A stretch of 64,000 nucleotides of DNA from Gemmatimonadaceae bacterium (GTDB lineage: Bacteria > Gemmatimonadota > Gemmatimonadetes > Gemmatimonadales > Gemmatimonadaceae): the NCBI GenBank assembly GCA_040882285.1, contig JBBEBQ010000005.1, forward strand, positions 241,681 through 305,680, given 5' to 3'. This document shows positions 1 through 7,446 of the stretch, in pieces. Position numbers and translations under genes: made by a program. The notes beneath the pieces were generated by a model. That model was given only the letters and a program-made list of their open reading frames with translations. It made no database searches and was not told where the DNA came from. Position 1 is the first letter of the stretch; every line of letters begins with the position of its first letter.

Positions 1-599
1 GGGCTAAGGCAGTTAATCGCCTGCTGGCGAAGGTTCTAGCCGGAGATGCCAACTCGCTCGACGGCGTAACAGACGGAACGACCTACAAGAGAATCACCGG
101 CGTCTCAAGTGGGCTGGTCCAGACTGGGAGCATCGCTAATGCGAGCGTCACTAAGGCGAAGACCGAGGCCCGGAACCGCTGCCGACTGACTAATGGCAGC
201 AATTGGGCGATCCCCAACAGCACGATCGTGACACTCAGCTGGAACACTGAGACCTACGACAATGGGGGGCTGCACGACAACGCCACCAGCAACACCCGCA
301 TCACCGTCCCCACGGGCGGCGACGTCGGCGTCTGGATTCTTACAGCACAAATCTCGTGGGACAACAATACGACTGGGTACCGAAACCTCACAATCCGAAA
401 GAACTCAACAACGAACCTTGCTGTTGCCCGTCACGCCCCATTTTCGAGCAGTAGTATCGGACTCGTACATAGCCTAACAGCATACGATGATGCCCCGGCG
501 GTCGGGGATTTCTACGAGATCAACGTGCAGCAAGACTCAGGCGGAGAAAGAACCGTAGCTACCTCCGAGTCGTTCTACGCCGCCGTTCACCTTTGGTAA
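1..599 (+). CDS. Phage tail-fibre-like protein, C-terminal part (5' end missing)
   Basis: The reading frame is open from base 3 to the TAA at 597-599, so this is the last 198 or so residues of a longer protein. The upstream half has the form seen before receptor-binding tips of tail fibres (a repeated small-residue linker with GSIANASVTKAK). The last 120 residues resemble the C1q/TNF-like jelly-roll tip of phage fibres: alternating beta strands such as WILTAQISWDNN and NLTIRKNSTTNLAV, ending FYAAVHLW. I infer host-surface binding. An internal ATG at 228 exists, but the open frame upstream makes it an unlikely start. Phage origin is supported by the following genes. Confidence 0.65.
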   Translation, partial: AKAVNRLLAKVLAGDANSLDGVTDGTTYKRITGVSSGLVQTGSIANASVTKAKTEARNRCRLTNGSNWAIPNSTIVTLSWNTETYDNGGLHDNATSNTRITVPTGGDVGVWILTAQISWDNNTTGYRNLTIRKNSTTNLAVARHAPFSSSSIGLVHSLTAYDDAPAVGDFYEINVQQDSGGERTVATSESFYAAVHLW

Positions 600-614
600 A
601 AGGAGACACGCCCC

Positions 615-794
615 ATGTTCACCATCGAGCTAAACCTAAGAAACCCGCTGACCGGCGAGTCGAAGCGGTTGTTCTACCAGTTCGATCCCGCCACGATGAC
701 GCAGACGAAGTGGAACAATGCGTACCCCGCGGTCAAGACAGAGATCGACGCGCTTTCCGCGCTTGCTGTTCAGAACAATCCCCCAACCTGGTAA
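615..794 (+). CDS. Small phage protein of unknown function (59 aa)
   Basis: A 59-residue protein (MFTIELNLRNPLTGESKRLF...) begins 15 bases after the fibre stop and is preceded by a good Shine-Dalgarno AAAGGAG. It is followed 6 bases later by the next gene. No family is recognised. It has an amphipathic start and a KTEIDALSALAV helix near the end. It is co-oriented with the fibre gene and could be a small structural or chaperone protein, but there is no direct evidence for that. Confidence 0.6.
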   Translation: MFTIELNLRNPLTGESKRLFYQFDPATMTQTKWNNAYPAVKTEIDALSALAVQNNPPTW

Positions 795-800
795 ACGAAG

Positions 801-1244
801 ATGCCACAACAAAACAGAATGCATTGCTCAAGCTGCGGCGAGTCGGTCTACAACGTTATGATCGACGGCGTCCGCGTACCGCTCGTCGCCTATATGGTCG
901 TCGGCCAGCCGGAAGATACCGGCCCGGTCATCGACGCGACCGACCCGAACGTGAAGCTGCCCAGCTTTGTCCGGGCGATAATGAACACGCCAGTCGCACG
1001 CGTCGAGTGGTGCATGAAATGTCTCGCGGATGTGTTCGGTCTGGCGCTGGTCACACCAGCAGAAGACCCGCTCTACTCCGATGAGCAGGTGGGCGAGGAG
1101 CGGAAAATGATCGAGGCGCTACAGGCCGACCTGGACGTGTCGAGCGTGGATAGGGCGAAGCAGGTCTACGCTCGGACGATGACGGCGATCAAGGTGGGAC
1201 GTGGCGTGCAAGTACCGAGGCCGGTCTTGACGGTAAACCCGTAG
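801..1244 (+). CDS. Phage protein with two CxxC motifs, function unknown
   Basis: 147 residues. CSSC near residue 9 and CMKC near residue 72 are spaced to form one zinc site, with a hydrophobic core (VPLVAYMVVG) between them and a charged helical C-terminal half (EERKMIEALQADLD). The start ATG lies 6 bases after the previous stop. I recognise no named family. Its place after the fibre gene suggests a late gene, and zinc binding is inferred from the cysteines only. Confidence 0.6.
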   Translation: MPQQNRMHCSSCGESVYNVMIDGVRVPLVAYMVVGQPEDTGPVIDATDPNVKLPSFVRAIMNTPVARVEWCMKCLADVFGLALVTPAEDPLYSDEQVGEERKMIEALQADLDVSSVDRAKQVYARTMTAIKVGRGVQVPRPVLTVNP

Positions 1245-1256
1245 AGGAGGTAGCAG

Positions 1257-1541
1257 ATGCCGGAAGCTAAGAGCAGGAAAAAGGTGTTCGAGCAGGACGG
1301 GTTCTTCTGCAACGTGAACCGCGTCGAGGACGAGGGCGAGGGCGGTGTCGTGTCACTCGTGATCGATCCTCCACACGCGCCCGACGACAGCTTCTTCGAG
1401 GACAAGAAGATGACGGGCGCGACGCTCACGCTGAACCATCGCAAGGACGAGCCGATGCGCGCGTGGCCGGTGACGCTGGCCGAGAAGCAGGGCAAGCGGT
1501 ACCAGGTGGTCGTGTACGAGTACGACGCTCCGGCGAAATAG
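1257..1541 (+). CDS. Hypothetical phage protein (94 aa)
   Basis: The start is preceded by a strong GAGGAGG ribosome site at 1242-1248. The protein is 94 residues, charged and soluble, rich in Asp/Glu and Lys (KVFEQDGFFCNVNRVEDEGEGG). No membrane segment, signal or recognised motif is visible. It ends the first block of late genes, just before a hairpin-rich gap and a terminator. Confidence 0.6.
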   Translation: MPEAKSRKKVFEQDGFFCNVNRVEDEGEGGVVSLVIDPPHAPDDSFFEDKKMTGATLTLNHRKDEPMRAWPVTLAEKQGKRYQVVVYEYDAPAK

Positions 1542-1591
1542 CCAAAATCTCCTCTGGCGCCTCCGAAGCCACCCGACATAGACTGAAAAAG

Positions 1592-1630
1592 CGGGGGGAC
1601 TCGCCCATCCAAGGGCGGAAGAAACCCCCC
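1592..1630 (+). other. Strong hairpin in the gap before the lysis genes
   Basis: In the 222-bp gap 1542-1763 a run of six G at 1592-1597 can pair with six C at 1625-1630, enclosing a smaller GCCC/GGGC stem. It lies immediately upstream of the terminator at 1657-1704 and may protect the 3' end of the late transcript or form a compound terminator. No gene is seen in the gap. Confidence 0.5.
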
Positions 1631-1656
1631 TAAAACCGAGACGCTGCGCTACAACC

Positions 1657-1704
1657 GCGGCCGTTCGCTCCGGAGCAAGGGAGCGGCGGCCGCTTTTTGT
1701 TTTC
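1657..1704 (+). terminator. Rho-independent terminator after the first late genes
   Basis: A GCGGCCG...GCTCC arm is followed by GGAGC...CGGCCGC, giving a GC-rich stem of about 12 pairs with a small internal bulge, then TTTTTGTTTTC. It separates the fibre-side genes (ending 1541) from the lysis cassette (starting 1764). Confidence 0.8.
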
Positions 1705-1763
1705 AGGGGAGATCCGAATGTGAAGTACTCGATCCGACGACGACGGGCACGACGGATGGACCC

Positions 1764-2144
1764 GTGAACGATAAAGCGCCCCTCACTCCGTCCCCTGCAC
1801 CGCCTGACCCGGCGCAAAGCAACGGGTTCCGGTCGTGGCACGACGTGCCCGGCCCGCTCACGAAGCTCAACTTCTTCATCGCGCAGTACCGGCCATTCGT
1901 CTATCTCGCGTTCGGCGCGCTGCTCTGGATGGGGATACAGGTCACGGGACCGGGCTCTCGGATCGGAGCGGCAGAAGTCAGGATCACCGATGTCGAGCGC
2001 ATGCTGTCGCGACTGGTCAACATCACCGAGGCCAACGCGCGCCTCAACTGCTTCAACCCCCAGTACACGCAGCAGCAGCGCGAGCTCGTCGGTCTCGACT
2101 GCGCGGCCGTGTTGCGCGGTGACTACGTGAGGCAAGTAAGGTGA
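1764..2144 (+). CDS. Single-span membrane protein of the lysis cassette
   Basis: 126 residues starting with GTG. A proline-rich cytoplasmic head is followed by one membrane segment around residues 46-62 (FVYLAFGALLWMGIQV) and a periplasmic-type tail of about 60 residues with two cysteines (LNCF, LDCA). It overlaps the next gene by 4 bases. Place and form suggest a holin-associated or antiholin-type protein, but no family is recognised, so the function is inference from position. Confidence 0.6.
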   Translation: MNDKAPLTPSPAPPDPAQSNGFRSWHDVPGPLTKLNFFIAQYRPFVYLAFGALLWMGIQVTGPGSRIGAAEVRITDVERMLSRLVNITEANARLNCFNPQYTQQQRELVGLDCAAVLRGDYVRQVR

Positions 2145-2395
2145 CGGGGCTCAAGGGCTGGCTTCAGGATTTCCCCGGCAAACACCTCCTGCGGGTGGCC
2201 GCTTTCTTCGACCTTTGCGGCGCCGACGGACGCCTCTCGTTCGCCAAGCTGGTGCTCGTCACGCTCCTCGCCGGCTGGATGGCGGGCCGCCCGCTCGAGG
2301 CAGCGCTCGCCTTCGTCTTCGTAGGCGCGTCGTACGGCTGGAAGTGGGTCCGGCTGCGCACCGCCTCCGGCGACTCCGACGGGGAGCACGAATGA
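2141..2395 (+). CDS. Small membrane protein, holin candidate
   Basis: 84 residues, GTG start overlapping the previous stop (GTGA). Two hydrophobic stretches near residues 36-50 (AKLVLVTLLAGWMAG) and 54-66 (EAALAFVFVGASY) with a short charged C-terminus (GDSDGEHE) fit a class II-type holin. It directly precedes an M15 endopeptidase gene, the usual holin-endolysin order. No sequence family is recognised; the assignment rests on size, topology and neighbours. Confidence 0.55.
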   Translation: MTGLKGWLQDFPGKHLLRVAAFFDLCGADGRLSFAKLVLVTLLAGWMAGRPLEAALAFVFVGASYGWKWVRLRTASGDSDGEHE

Positions 2396-2898
2396 CGGCG
2401 CCGGCAACGAAGACGGTCACCAAGCTGAGCGAGAACTTCTCGCTCGAAGAGTTCGCCGTTTCGGGCTCGCACCCGGAGCTCGTGCAGCCGGTCCCGATCC
2501 GCTACCAGGCCAACGTGCGGCGCCTCGTCGAGACCATCCTCCAGCCGTTGCGCTCGCTATGGGGCAAGCGCTTCAGGATCCTCTCGGGCTACCGAGACGC
2601 CACGCTGAACGGTGCGGTCGGCGGATCATCGACCAGCCAGCACCGCCGAGCCGAGGCATCCGACGTTACTACCGAGAACGTCCGCGGGCTCGTACGCGCG
2701 ATGATCGTCCGGCCGAACAAGTTCCCGACAGGTCAGGTGATTTATTACCCGTCCCAGAACTTCGCGCACATCGCGCTGCCGAGCGCCCGGTACGAGGTGC
2801 CGACGTTCTTCGTCTGCACCGGCCCGAAGCAGTATGAGCTGGTCCGCAACGCGGCCGATTTCGACCGGGTTGTTGCCCGCGTTACGGGGGTCCGCTGA
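2392..2898 (+). CDS. M15-family peptidoglycan endopeptidase (endolysin)
   Basis: 168 residues from the ATG at 2392, which overlaps the previous stop (ATGA). The M15A pattern is visible: SGYR at 65-68, SQH at 82-84 followed by Asp91, and a later His126 (FAHIAL), giving the expected His/Asp/His zinc ligands. Proteins of this family cut peptide cross-links in peptidoglycan (D-Ala-containing or L-Ala-D-Glu bonds). There is no signal peptide, in keeping with holin-dependent release. It is followed at once by a spanin-like gene. The exact bond cut cannot be read from sequence. Confidence 0.8.
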   Translation: MTAPATKTVTKLSENFSLEEFAVSGSHPELVQPVPIRYQANVRRLVETILQPLRSLWGKRFRILSGYRDATLNGAVGGSSTSQHRRAEASDVTTENVRGLVRAMIVRPNKFPTGQVIYYPSQNFAHIALPSARYEVPTFFVCTGPKQYELVRNAADFDRVVARVTGVR

Positions 2899-3482
2899 TG
2901 CTTCTCCCCCGCGTAGACCGCTGGATCGAGCGCGCCCTCATCGTCGCCGGCGTCGTGCTGATCGCCGGCCTCGCGTTCCACGCGTACTCGACCGTGAGCG
3001 CAAATCTCGGCGCCGCCCGGATCGAAGCCCGCCAGGCCAAGGCCGATGCCGACAGCGCCCGGCTCGACGCCGGCGTTGCCAGGCAGGAAGCCGCCGCGGC
3101 GAAGACCGAGCTCGCGCGCGTCCGCGTAGCTGCAACCGCTTCCGATCGGCGCGCGGCCGCGGCCGCGTCGCAGTACCGGGAGCTCAGGGACACCGTCTCG
3201 ATCGAGGACACCGCCGCGGTCCGTGCCGTGCTCGTCGCAGCCGACTCCGCCGTGGACGAGGCGGAGAGGTCGCGCGACCGCTTCCGCTTTGCACTCGCAG
3301 CGGCCGACTCCGTGATCACCGCGCAGGAACGTCAGATCGCCGCGCTCGAGCGTGAGAACGCTGCTCTCCGCCGTCAGGTCGCTGCCACGGAGCGTCAGAT
3401 CCCGTCCCGGTTCGGCCGCACGCTTGGGGCCGCACGCTGGCTTATAACCGGGGCGGCAATCGGTGTTGTGCTCACGCGGTGA
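2898..3482 (+). CDS. Spanin-like coiled-coil membrane protein
   Basis: 194 residues; its ATG overlaps the endolysin stop (TGATG). Residues 13-33 form an N-terminal membrane anchor (ALIVAGVVLIAGLAF). A long Ala/Arg/Glu-rich coiled coil follows (about 35-170), then a second hydrophobic stretch near the C-terminus (LITGAAIGVVL). Inner-membrane spanins (Rz type) have the anchor and coiled coil and help disrupt the outer membrane after endolysin action. The second C-terminal hydrophobic patch is unusual for Rz and leaves room for a unimolecular spanin-like role. No lipoprotein partner (Rz1) is obvious. Confidence 0.55.
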   Translation: MLLPRVDRWIERALIVAGVVLIAGLAFHAYSTVSANLGAARIEARQAKADADSARLDAGVARQEAAAAKTELARVRVAATASDRRAAAAASQYRELRDTVSIEDTAAVRAVLVAADSAVDEAERSRDRFRFALAAADSVITAQERQIAALERENAALRRQVAATERQIPSRFGRTLGAARWLITGAAIGVVLTR

Positions 3483-3744
3483 CGGGCGGGCGCCGGCCTC
3501 GCGCGACCTGGTAAGCCCGGCCGGATCCGGCAGCGGCGGCCGGCACGGGCCGGTTCCGTACTACGGCCCGCCGGCGGGCCGGCCGAGCGAGAGCGGAGAG
3601 TTCGCGTTCTGCTTCGACCCGAGGTACTGGCGTTGCCGGGACTGCGGGACCTGGACGCGCGATCGCATCGAGGTGGTGACGCCGCGGTGCAGCTGCTGCG
3701 GCCGCCGGCGTCCGAAGAACTGGAGCGCGCTGGCGGCGACGTGA
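3463..3744 (+). CDS. Small zinc-ribbon phage protein
   Basis: Up to 93 residues. The C-terminal half contains CRDC and CSCC about 17 residues apart, a likely single zinc ribbon, preceded by FCFDPRYW. The start is uncertain: GTG at 3463 overlaps the spanin gene by 20 bases, and a TTG follows at 3466. The N-terminal 40 residues are low-complexity Gly/Pro/Arg. It overlaps the next gene by 4 bases (GTGA). Function is unknown. Confidence 0.5.
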   Translation: MLCSRGDGRAPASRDLVSPAGSGSGGRHGPVPYYGPPAGRPSESGEFAFCFDPRYWRCRDCGTWTRDRIEVVTPRCSCCGRRRPKNWSALAAT

Positions 3745-4073
3745 ACGCCGTGCCCGCAACGACGACTTGGCGCGTGTCGAAGCGGTGCGGAGCGACCGAC
3801 ATTTCCGAGATCTGCGCCCCGCGCGCGAACGCGATGCGCCGCGGCGACTTCAGGTGGGACTGGAAGCTCGGCGCCTGGACTGATCGCGCCCGGCCGCTTC
3901 GGCAGATGACGAGCCGGACGAAGTACTTCGTCTATTCGGAGCGCCGCGACGTCGCCCACGTGGACCACTCCGGCGAACCGGTCCAGATCTGGGACTGCCC
4001 GTGGTGCGGCCGCGCGCTTCCGTCGCTCGCCGTAGAATCACCGATGTTCGGCCAGGGCGACGGCACCGAGTAA
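3741..4073 (+). CDS. Phage protein with a C-terminal CPWCG motif
   Basis: 110 residues from the GTG at 3741, chosen because it overlaps the previous stop. CPWCG near residue 89 and two upstream cysteines (KRCG, EICAP) may bind zinc. The middle is basic and aromatic (FRWDWKLGAWTDR). A longer frame is open upstream but would lie across the preceding gene. It is the last rightward gene before the leftward cargo block. No family is recognised. Confidence 0.5.
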   Translation: MNAVPATTTWRVSKRCGATDISEICAPRANAMRRGDFRWDWKLGAWTDRARPLRQMTSRTKYFVYSERRDVAHVDHSGEPVQIWDCPWCGRALPSLAVESPMFGQGDGTE

Positions 4074-4075
4074 GC

Positions 4076-4636
4076 CTAGGCTGCCCTTGCCGGAGTAAAG
4101 CGGTGGACCATCTCCTCCCGAACCGTGAAGTCCAGCTGGCGACTCAAGTCGATGACCCCCCTCGCGGACGGCGCCGGCAGGTGCGCGTCTTTTGGCAACC
4201 GCGTCAAAACGACAAGCGACCATATCGCGATCGAACCGACAGGAGAAGTAAACCAGGCGAGAGTCGCGAAACCCGAAAAAATGCGAACGGCTCGTCGCCC
4301 AGCCGGTCCGAGGTCGCTCAGGTGGTCTTGCGGAACGCCAGCGTTCGCAATCTCCAACATCAGCGGGAAAAAATGCGTCCGACCGGTCAGTACATAGCTG
4401 ACGAGGTCAGTGATGATCTGAGAGTGCAGCACCAAGCTGGGCAACGAGACGAGGATCCAGATCACGAGCAGCGCCCACGGCACCACCCCGAACCCAGCGT
4501 TCTCCAGCATCGACCACCCGATAAGGGCGGCAGTCCAAAAGGCCGCGGCGATGATTCCGTGAAGTAGAACGATGCCGCGCAGCCACAGCCTGCGGGGTTG
4601 ATCGGAGATCATGCGGGACATAGGTGAAGCGGTCAT
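4076..4636 (-). CDS. Multi-span membrane protein, prophage cargo
   Basis: 186 residues with three or four hydrophobic segments: about 19-45 (GIVLLHGIIAAAFW), 52-75 (VVPWALLVIWILVSL) and 118-143 (FSGFATLAWFTSPVG). Its ATG overlaps the stop of the upstream gene (ATGA), so the two are probably translated together. No family is recognised. Membrane proteins expressed leftward beside a repressor are often lysogenic-conversion or superinfection-exclusion genes; that is inference from position. Confidence 0.55.
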   Translation of the reverse strand: MTASPMSRMISDQPRRLWLRGIVLLHGIIAAAFWTAALIGWSMLENAGFGVVPWALLVIWILVSLPSLVLHSQIITDLVSYVLTGRTHFFPLMLEIANAGVPQDHLSDLGPAGRRAVRIFSGFATLAWFTSPVGSIAIWSLVVLTRLPKDAHLPAPSARGVIDLSRQLDFTVREEMVHRFTPARAA

Positions 4637-4962
4637 TTCAGGTGCGATGGCGTATCCTCGCTAAATGCTTGGATGAAAGTACGCCCCAGGTAAATGATGC
4701 GCTTGCCGAGGTCGAAGATAGCGAACACGCCGGCGCCCGCAACAAGGAAAAGGTCCGAGAGTAAAGATAAGACGCGTATACCCCAGTCCTGCGTAACAGG
4801 TTCGGGCATGCGGGAGAGCACCGACAGTAACCCCGCCCTTACGACGATCGCCACCAGAAGGACCAATCCGTCCCAGATGATGGTGAAGATGAACTCGAGC
4901 CGAACGTAACCGAGCTCCCAGAATACGCGTCCCGCCTTCCGGAGCTTGCGCGTCCCAGTCAC
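4633..4962 (-). CDS. Two-span membrane protein, prophage cargo
   Basis: 109 residues: a basic N-terminus (TGTRKLRKAGR), then hydrophobic segments near 25-47 (FIFTIIWDGLVLLVAIVV) and 66-86 (VLSLLSDLFLVAGAGVF). It is the first gene of a translation-coupled pair with the 186-residue membrane protein. It is less GC-rich than the early operon, which fits acquired cargo. No family is recognised. Confidence 0.55.
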   Translation of the reverse strand: MTGTRKLRKAGRVFWELGYVRLEFIFTIIWDGLVLLVAIVVRAGLLSVLSRMPEPVTQDWGIRVLSLLSDLFLVAGAGVFAIFDLGKRIIYLGRTFIQAFSEDTPSHLK

Positions 4963-5029
4963 GGCTTGCCGGAGTGATTCCCAACGCTCGCCGAAGCGGA
5001 GCCTAGCCGGCCAGTTGGGCTAGTCGCCA

Positions 5030-5404
5030 TTAACACCCGCTTACTCGGCTGCGCCGGTACCCGCGGGCTAACGCGTCGGACTCCTGACGGAAGTACACGC
5101 GCTCCTGCGGCACGAGCTTCGTGACCATCACGCATGGTGCGCGGTAGTAAATCTGGCCGTCGACGCTCCCCACCCAGTCGAAGAGAGCTGAATCCCGAGC
5201 TGATGCGCTCTGGCCGAGCAAGGCGTCCATCCTGCTCGGTGCCGCGGCCGGTTCACGCGGCGCCGGCGACGTTCCGACCCGACAGACTTTGTTGGCTGCA
5301 ATGCAGGAGTTGCCGCAGGGTATCCCCTTCGTGCATCGGCGCTGCGCGTCCGCGCTCGAGGCAGCTAGAGCTACGGCCAGGAGCGCTACGATCGTTCCGT
5401 TCAT
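5030..5404 (-). CDS. Exported Cys-rich protein with Ada-like metal-binding domain
   Basis: 124 residues from the ATG at 5402-5404, which follows a near-ideal GGAGGG ribosome site; the frame is open further upstream but without such a site. A signal peptide (MNGTIVALLAVALAASSADA) precedes a cluster CTKGIPCGNSCIAANKVC. The C-terminal 45 residues (IYYRAPC ... YFRQESDALARGYRRSRVSGC) resemble the zinc-binding fold of the Ada N-terminus, found as a free module in many exported proteins. The protein is probably periplasmic and metal-binding. Its role in the prophage is unknown. Confidence 0.6.
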   Translation of the reverse strand: MNGTIVALLAVALAASSADAQRRCTKGIPCGNSCIAANKVCRVGTSPAPREPAAAPSRMDALLGQSASARDSALFDWVGSVDGQIYYRAPCVMVTKLVPQERVYFRQESDALARGYRRSRVSGC

Positions 5405-5487
5405 TATCCCTCCGGGAGAGGTTGCCAATGTGCGCCCGGGTGCACGGCGTAGTCCACTACTACTGGTAGTAGTTTTTCGCTGGAATG

Positions 5488-5733
5488 TCATGCCTGGTCG
5501 ATGAGTCGGGAGATATGCTGATACGCCGCGGCCGCGTTCGCCTGCCGAATCCGGCGCTCGTATTCGGCGAGCAACTCGATGAGCTGGATCTCCTGCTCTT
5601 CCGTGAGCCGGTCCTCGCCGGCCATGTAGCGATCGAGCGAACCCGCCTCGAGTCCTAGCGCGGACTCCACGGCGAACCGCGTGGTGAAGCCGGTAGCAAA
5701 CACGGCGTAGAGCTGCGAGGCGGGGGCGATCAT
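5488..5733 (-). CDS. Small helical protein, unknown (81 aa)
   Basis: 81 residues, starting 4 bases after the TonB-C gene stop, so probably in one operon with it. Mostly helical and acidic (LTEEQEIQLIELLAEYERRI); the first 35 residues could form a helix-turn-helix (FAVESALGLEAGSLDRYMAG) but no DNA-binding family is certain. Function is unknown. Confidence 0.5.
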   Translation of the reverse strand: MIAPASQLYAVFATGFTTRFAVESALGLEAGSLDRYMAGEDRLTEEQEIQLIELLAEYERRIRQANAAAAYQHISRLIDQA

Positions 5734-5737
5734 CGCG

Positions 5738-6553
5738 TCAGTGCACGATGTTGAACTGGAAAGGCATTTGGACCAACTGTCTTACCGGCCGTCCCTGTAC
5801 CACTGCTGGGGTGAATCGCATCCGTGGAAGATGCGCCCGAACGGCGGCGGTAAAGAGCTCGTTCGACGACCGAAGGACCTTGAAGCTTGATGCCTCGGGC
5901 AGGCCAAGTGTGTTTACGACGAACTGAGCCACTACTTCACCGCCGACGCGAGATCTCCGGAGCGCCTCGGGATACGGCACCTGCACTGTCTCAGCAAACG
6001 GAACTACTTCCGACTCGACTTGGAATGAGAAATAGGTGACTCCTTCGTCAAGGGAGGGCGTCACGGCCTCGGCGGGAGACATCGAGACCGTCTGCGCAGC
6101 GGCGTCACGCATTGAAGTGACAAAAGCCCGGGCGCGCGCGGCGGACAACTCTACCATCACGGAATTCACTCCATACCGATCGCCCAGGTACACATACTCG
6201 ACCGATGAGGCAGTGGTGACTTCCCTCGACCAATTGAGGCCCTCCAACCAAGGGCCCTCATGCTTTACACGTTCCCGCGGTCCCGCCTTCAGGCCGACGG
6301 CCATCGCTGTCTCTGTTGAGTCGGCCCAACCTCGTACCTCCGCCGGCTTGGAGACCCTGGTTACTCGATCAAACCCATCGACCCCACGCAACTGTACCCT
6401 GCCTTGGTCGGTGGCGGCAATCTCGATCTGCGCCGTTCCGTCTCGAAATGTTGCGACAACGCGCTCGCGCGTTTGCGACTGGCCGGGAGTGACGATCCCC
6501 AACAACAGCAGCGGGCAAGCGCTTATGTGCGCCCACGCTATACAAGAGGTCAT
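5738..6553 (-). CDS. Exported protein with TonB C-terminal domain
   Basis: 271 residues. A signal peptide (ACPLLLLGIVTPGQS) is followed by about 150 residues of unassigned beta-rich sequence, then a TonB C-terminal fold (about 185-270: VPYPEALRRSRVGGEVVAQF ... MRFTPAVVQGRPVRQLVQMPF). There is no cytoplasmic anchor of the classical TonB kind, so it probably works as a periplasmic TonB-C protein rather than an energy transducer. Its start overlaps the stop of the upstream HsdR_N gene by 4 bases, an odd pairing of an exported with a cytoplasmic protein. The DNA is less GC-rich than its neighbours. Confidence 0.7.
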   Translation of the reverse strand: MTSCIAWAHISACPLLLLGIVTPGQSQTRERVVATFRDGTAQIEIAATDQGRVQLRGVDGFDRVTRVSKPAEVRGWADSTETAMAVGLKAGPRERVKHEGPWLEGLNWSREVTTASSVEYVYLGDRYGVNSVMVELSAARARAFVTSMRDAAAQTVSMSPAEAVTPSLDEGVTYFSFQVESEVVPFAETVQVPYPEALRRSRVGGEVVAQFVVNTLGLPEASSFKVLRSSNELFTAAVRAHLPRMRFTPAVVQGRPVRQLVQMPFQFNIVH

Positions 6554-7350
6554 GCTGAAGCCGCCGGTTGGGCTGCCGTGGAGCTTGCATCCTGCTCTTC
6601 AATCTTGGCGCGCGCCCTTTCCCGGCGTCGGGATGCCTTCCGGATCATCTTCTCCGCGCCGGCTGCCTTATCGCCCTCCAAAACGTCGCGCTTGAAAACT
6701 TCCGTGCGGATGAGCTCATCCAATTCTGCCTCGCTGACCTTCAGCCCGGGGAAGAGACGGCGTAACTGGCGCCGCACGGTCCGAACAGAGGCGTCGTCGA
6801 GGAGAAGTTGCGCGACCACATACCGGCTGGTCGCCTCCTTATGCTTCCAAAAGAGGTCGATCTCGGAGCAGTTCTCTGCTTCCTTGCTGACGAGATAAAG
6901 CTTCTCAACGGTGTCCGCTGGCTTCCCTGCCAACATATCGATTTCGAACACCAGGTCATGGTGGATCGGCTGCTCGAATCGGATCCGGTGCGCTTGCCAT
7001 GTAACTCCATTCGTGAGCAGAATCCACTCGATGCCCTCCCGGGAGCCGTACTCGATCGCCTGCCGAAGGTGATTGTCCTTGAGATCGGTGCCGATCGATT
7101 TTACCTCGATCAGATACAGCAGCCGGCCTCGGCTCTTAATTGCGAGATCGCAGAACGTGCTCCGGACCGAGAGCTCGGTCGTGACATCCTCGTACTTGTC
7201 CCAGCCGAGTAGGTCGGTAAGCATGTCGCTGACGATCACGGATGTATCTGACTCGTTGACGTCCCGTTTTCGCGCAGACCCGAGGATCTTCTGGTATCTC
7301 CGCAAGGCCGGTCTGGCGCGGTCGATGAAGCGCTTCGGCACTAGTCCCAT
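6550..7350 (-). CDS. Solitary HsdR_N-type PD-(D/E)xK nuclease domain protein
   Basis: 266 residues. Residues about 30-115 match the N-terminal nuclease domain of type I restriction subunits: NESDTSVIVSDMLTDLLGW, Asp68 (CDLAI), Glu82-Val-Lys84 (IEVKS) and Gln97, the DNA-cleaving core. There is no helicase motor, and no HsdM or HsdS nearby. The C-terminal half is helical and basic. Free-standing proteins of this kind are widespread and mostly uncharacterised; a DNA-targeting, possibly anti-phage, role is inferred. It heads the leftward cargo operon. Confidence 0.75.
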   Translation of the reverse strand: MGLVPKRFIDRARPALRRYQKILGSARKRDVNESDTSVIVSDMLTDLLGWDKYEDVTTELSVRSTFCDLAIKSRGRLLYLIEVKSIGTDLKDNHLRQAIEYGSREGIEWILLTNGVTWQAHRIRFEQPIHHDLVFEIDMLAGKPADTVEKLYLVSKEAENCSEIDLFWKHKEATSRYVVAQLLLDDASVRTVRRQLRRLFPGLKVSEAELDELIRTEVFKRDVLEGDKAAGAEKMIRKASRRRERARAKIEEQDASSTAAQPAASA

Positions 7351-7446
7351 GCTATAGCCTCCAGTCTTAGGTCGAGTCGCACGCCCGCCGTAACGAGAAC
7401 AGCGAAAAAAGAATAAGGCAACCAGAAGCCAGAACGCCTTCCATCG

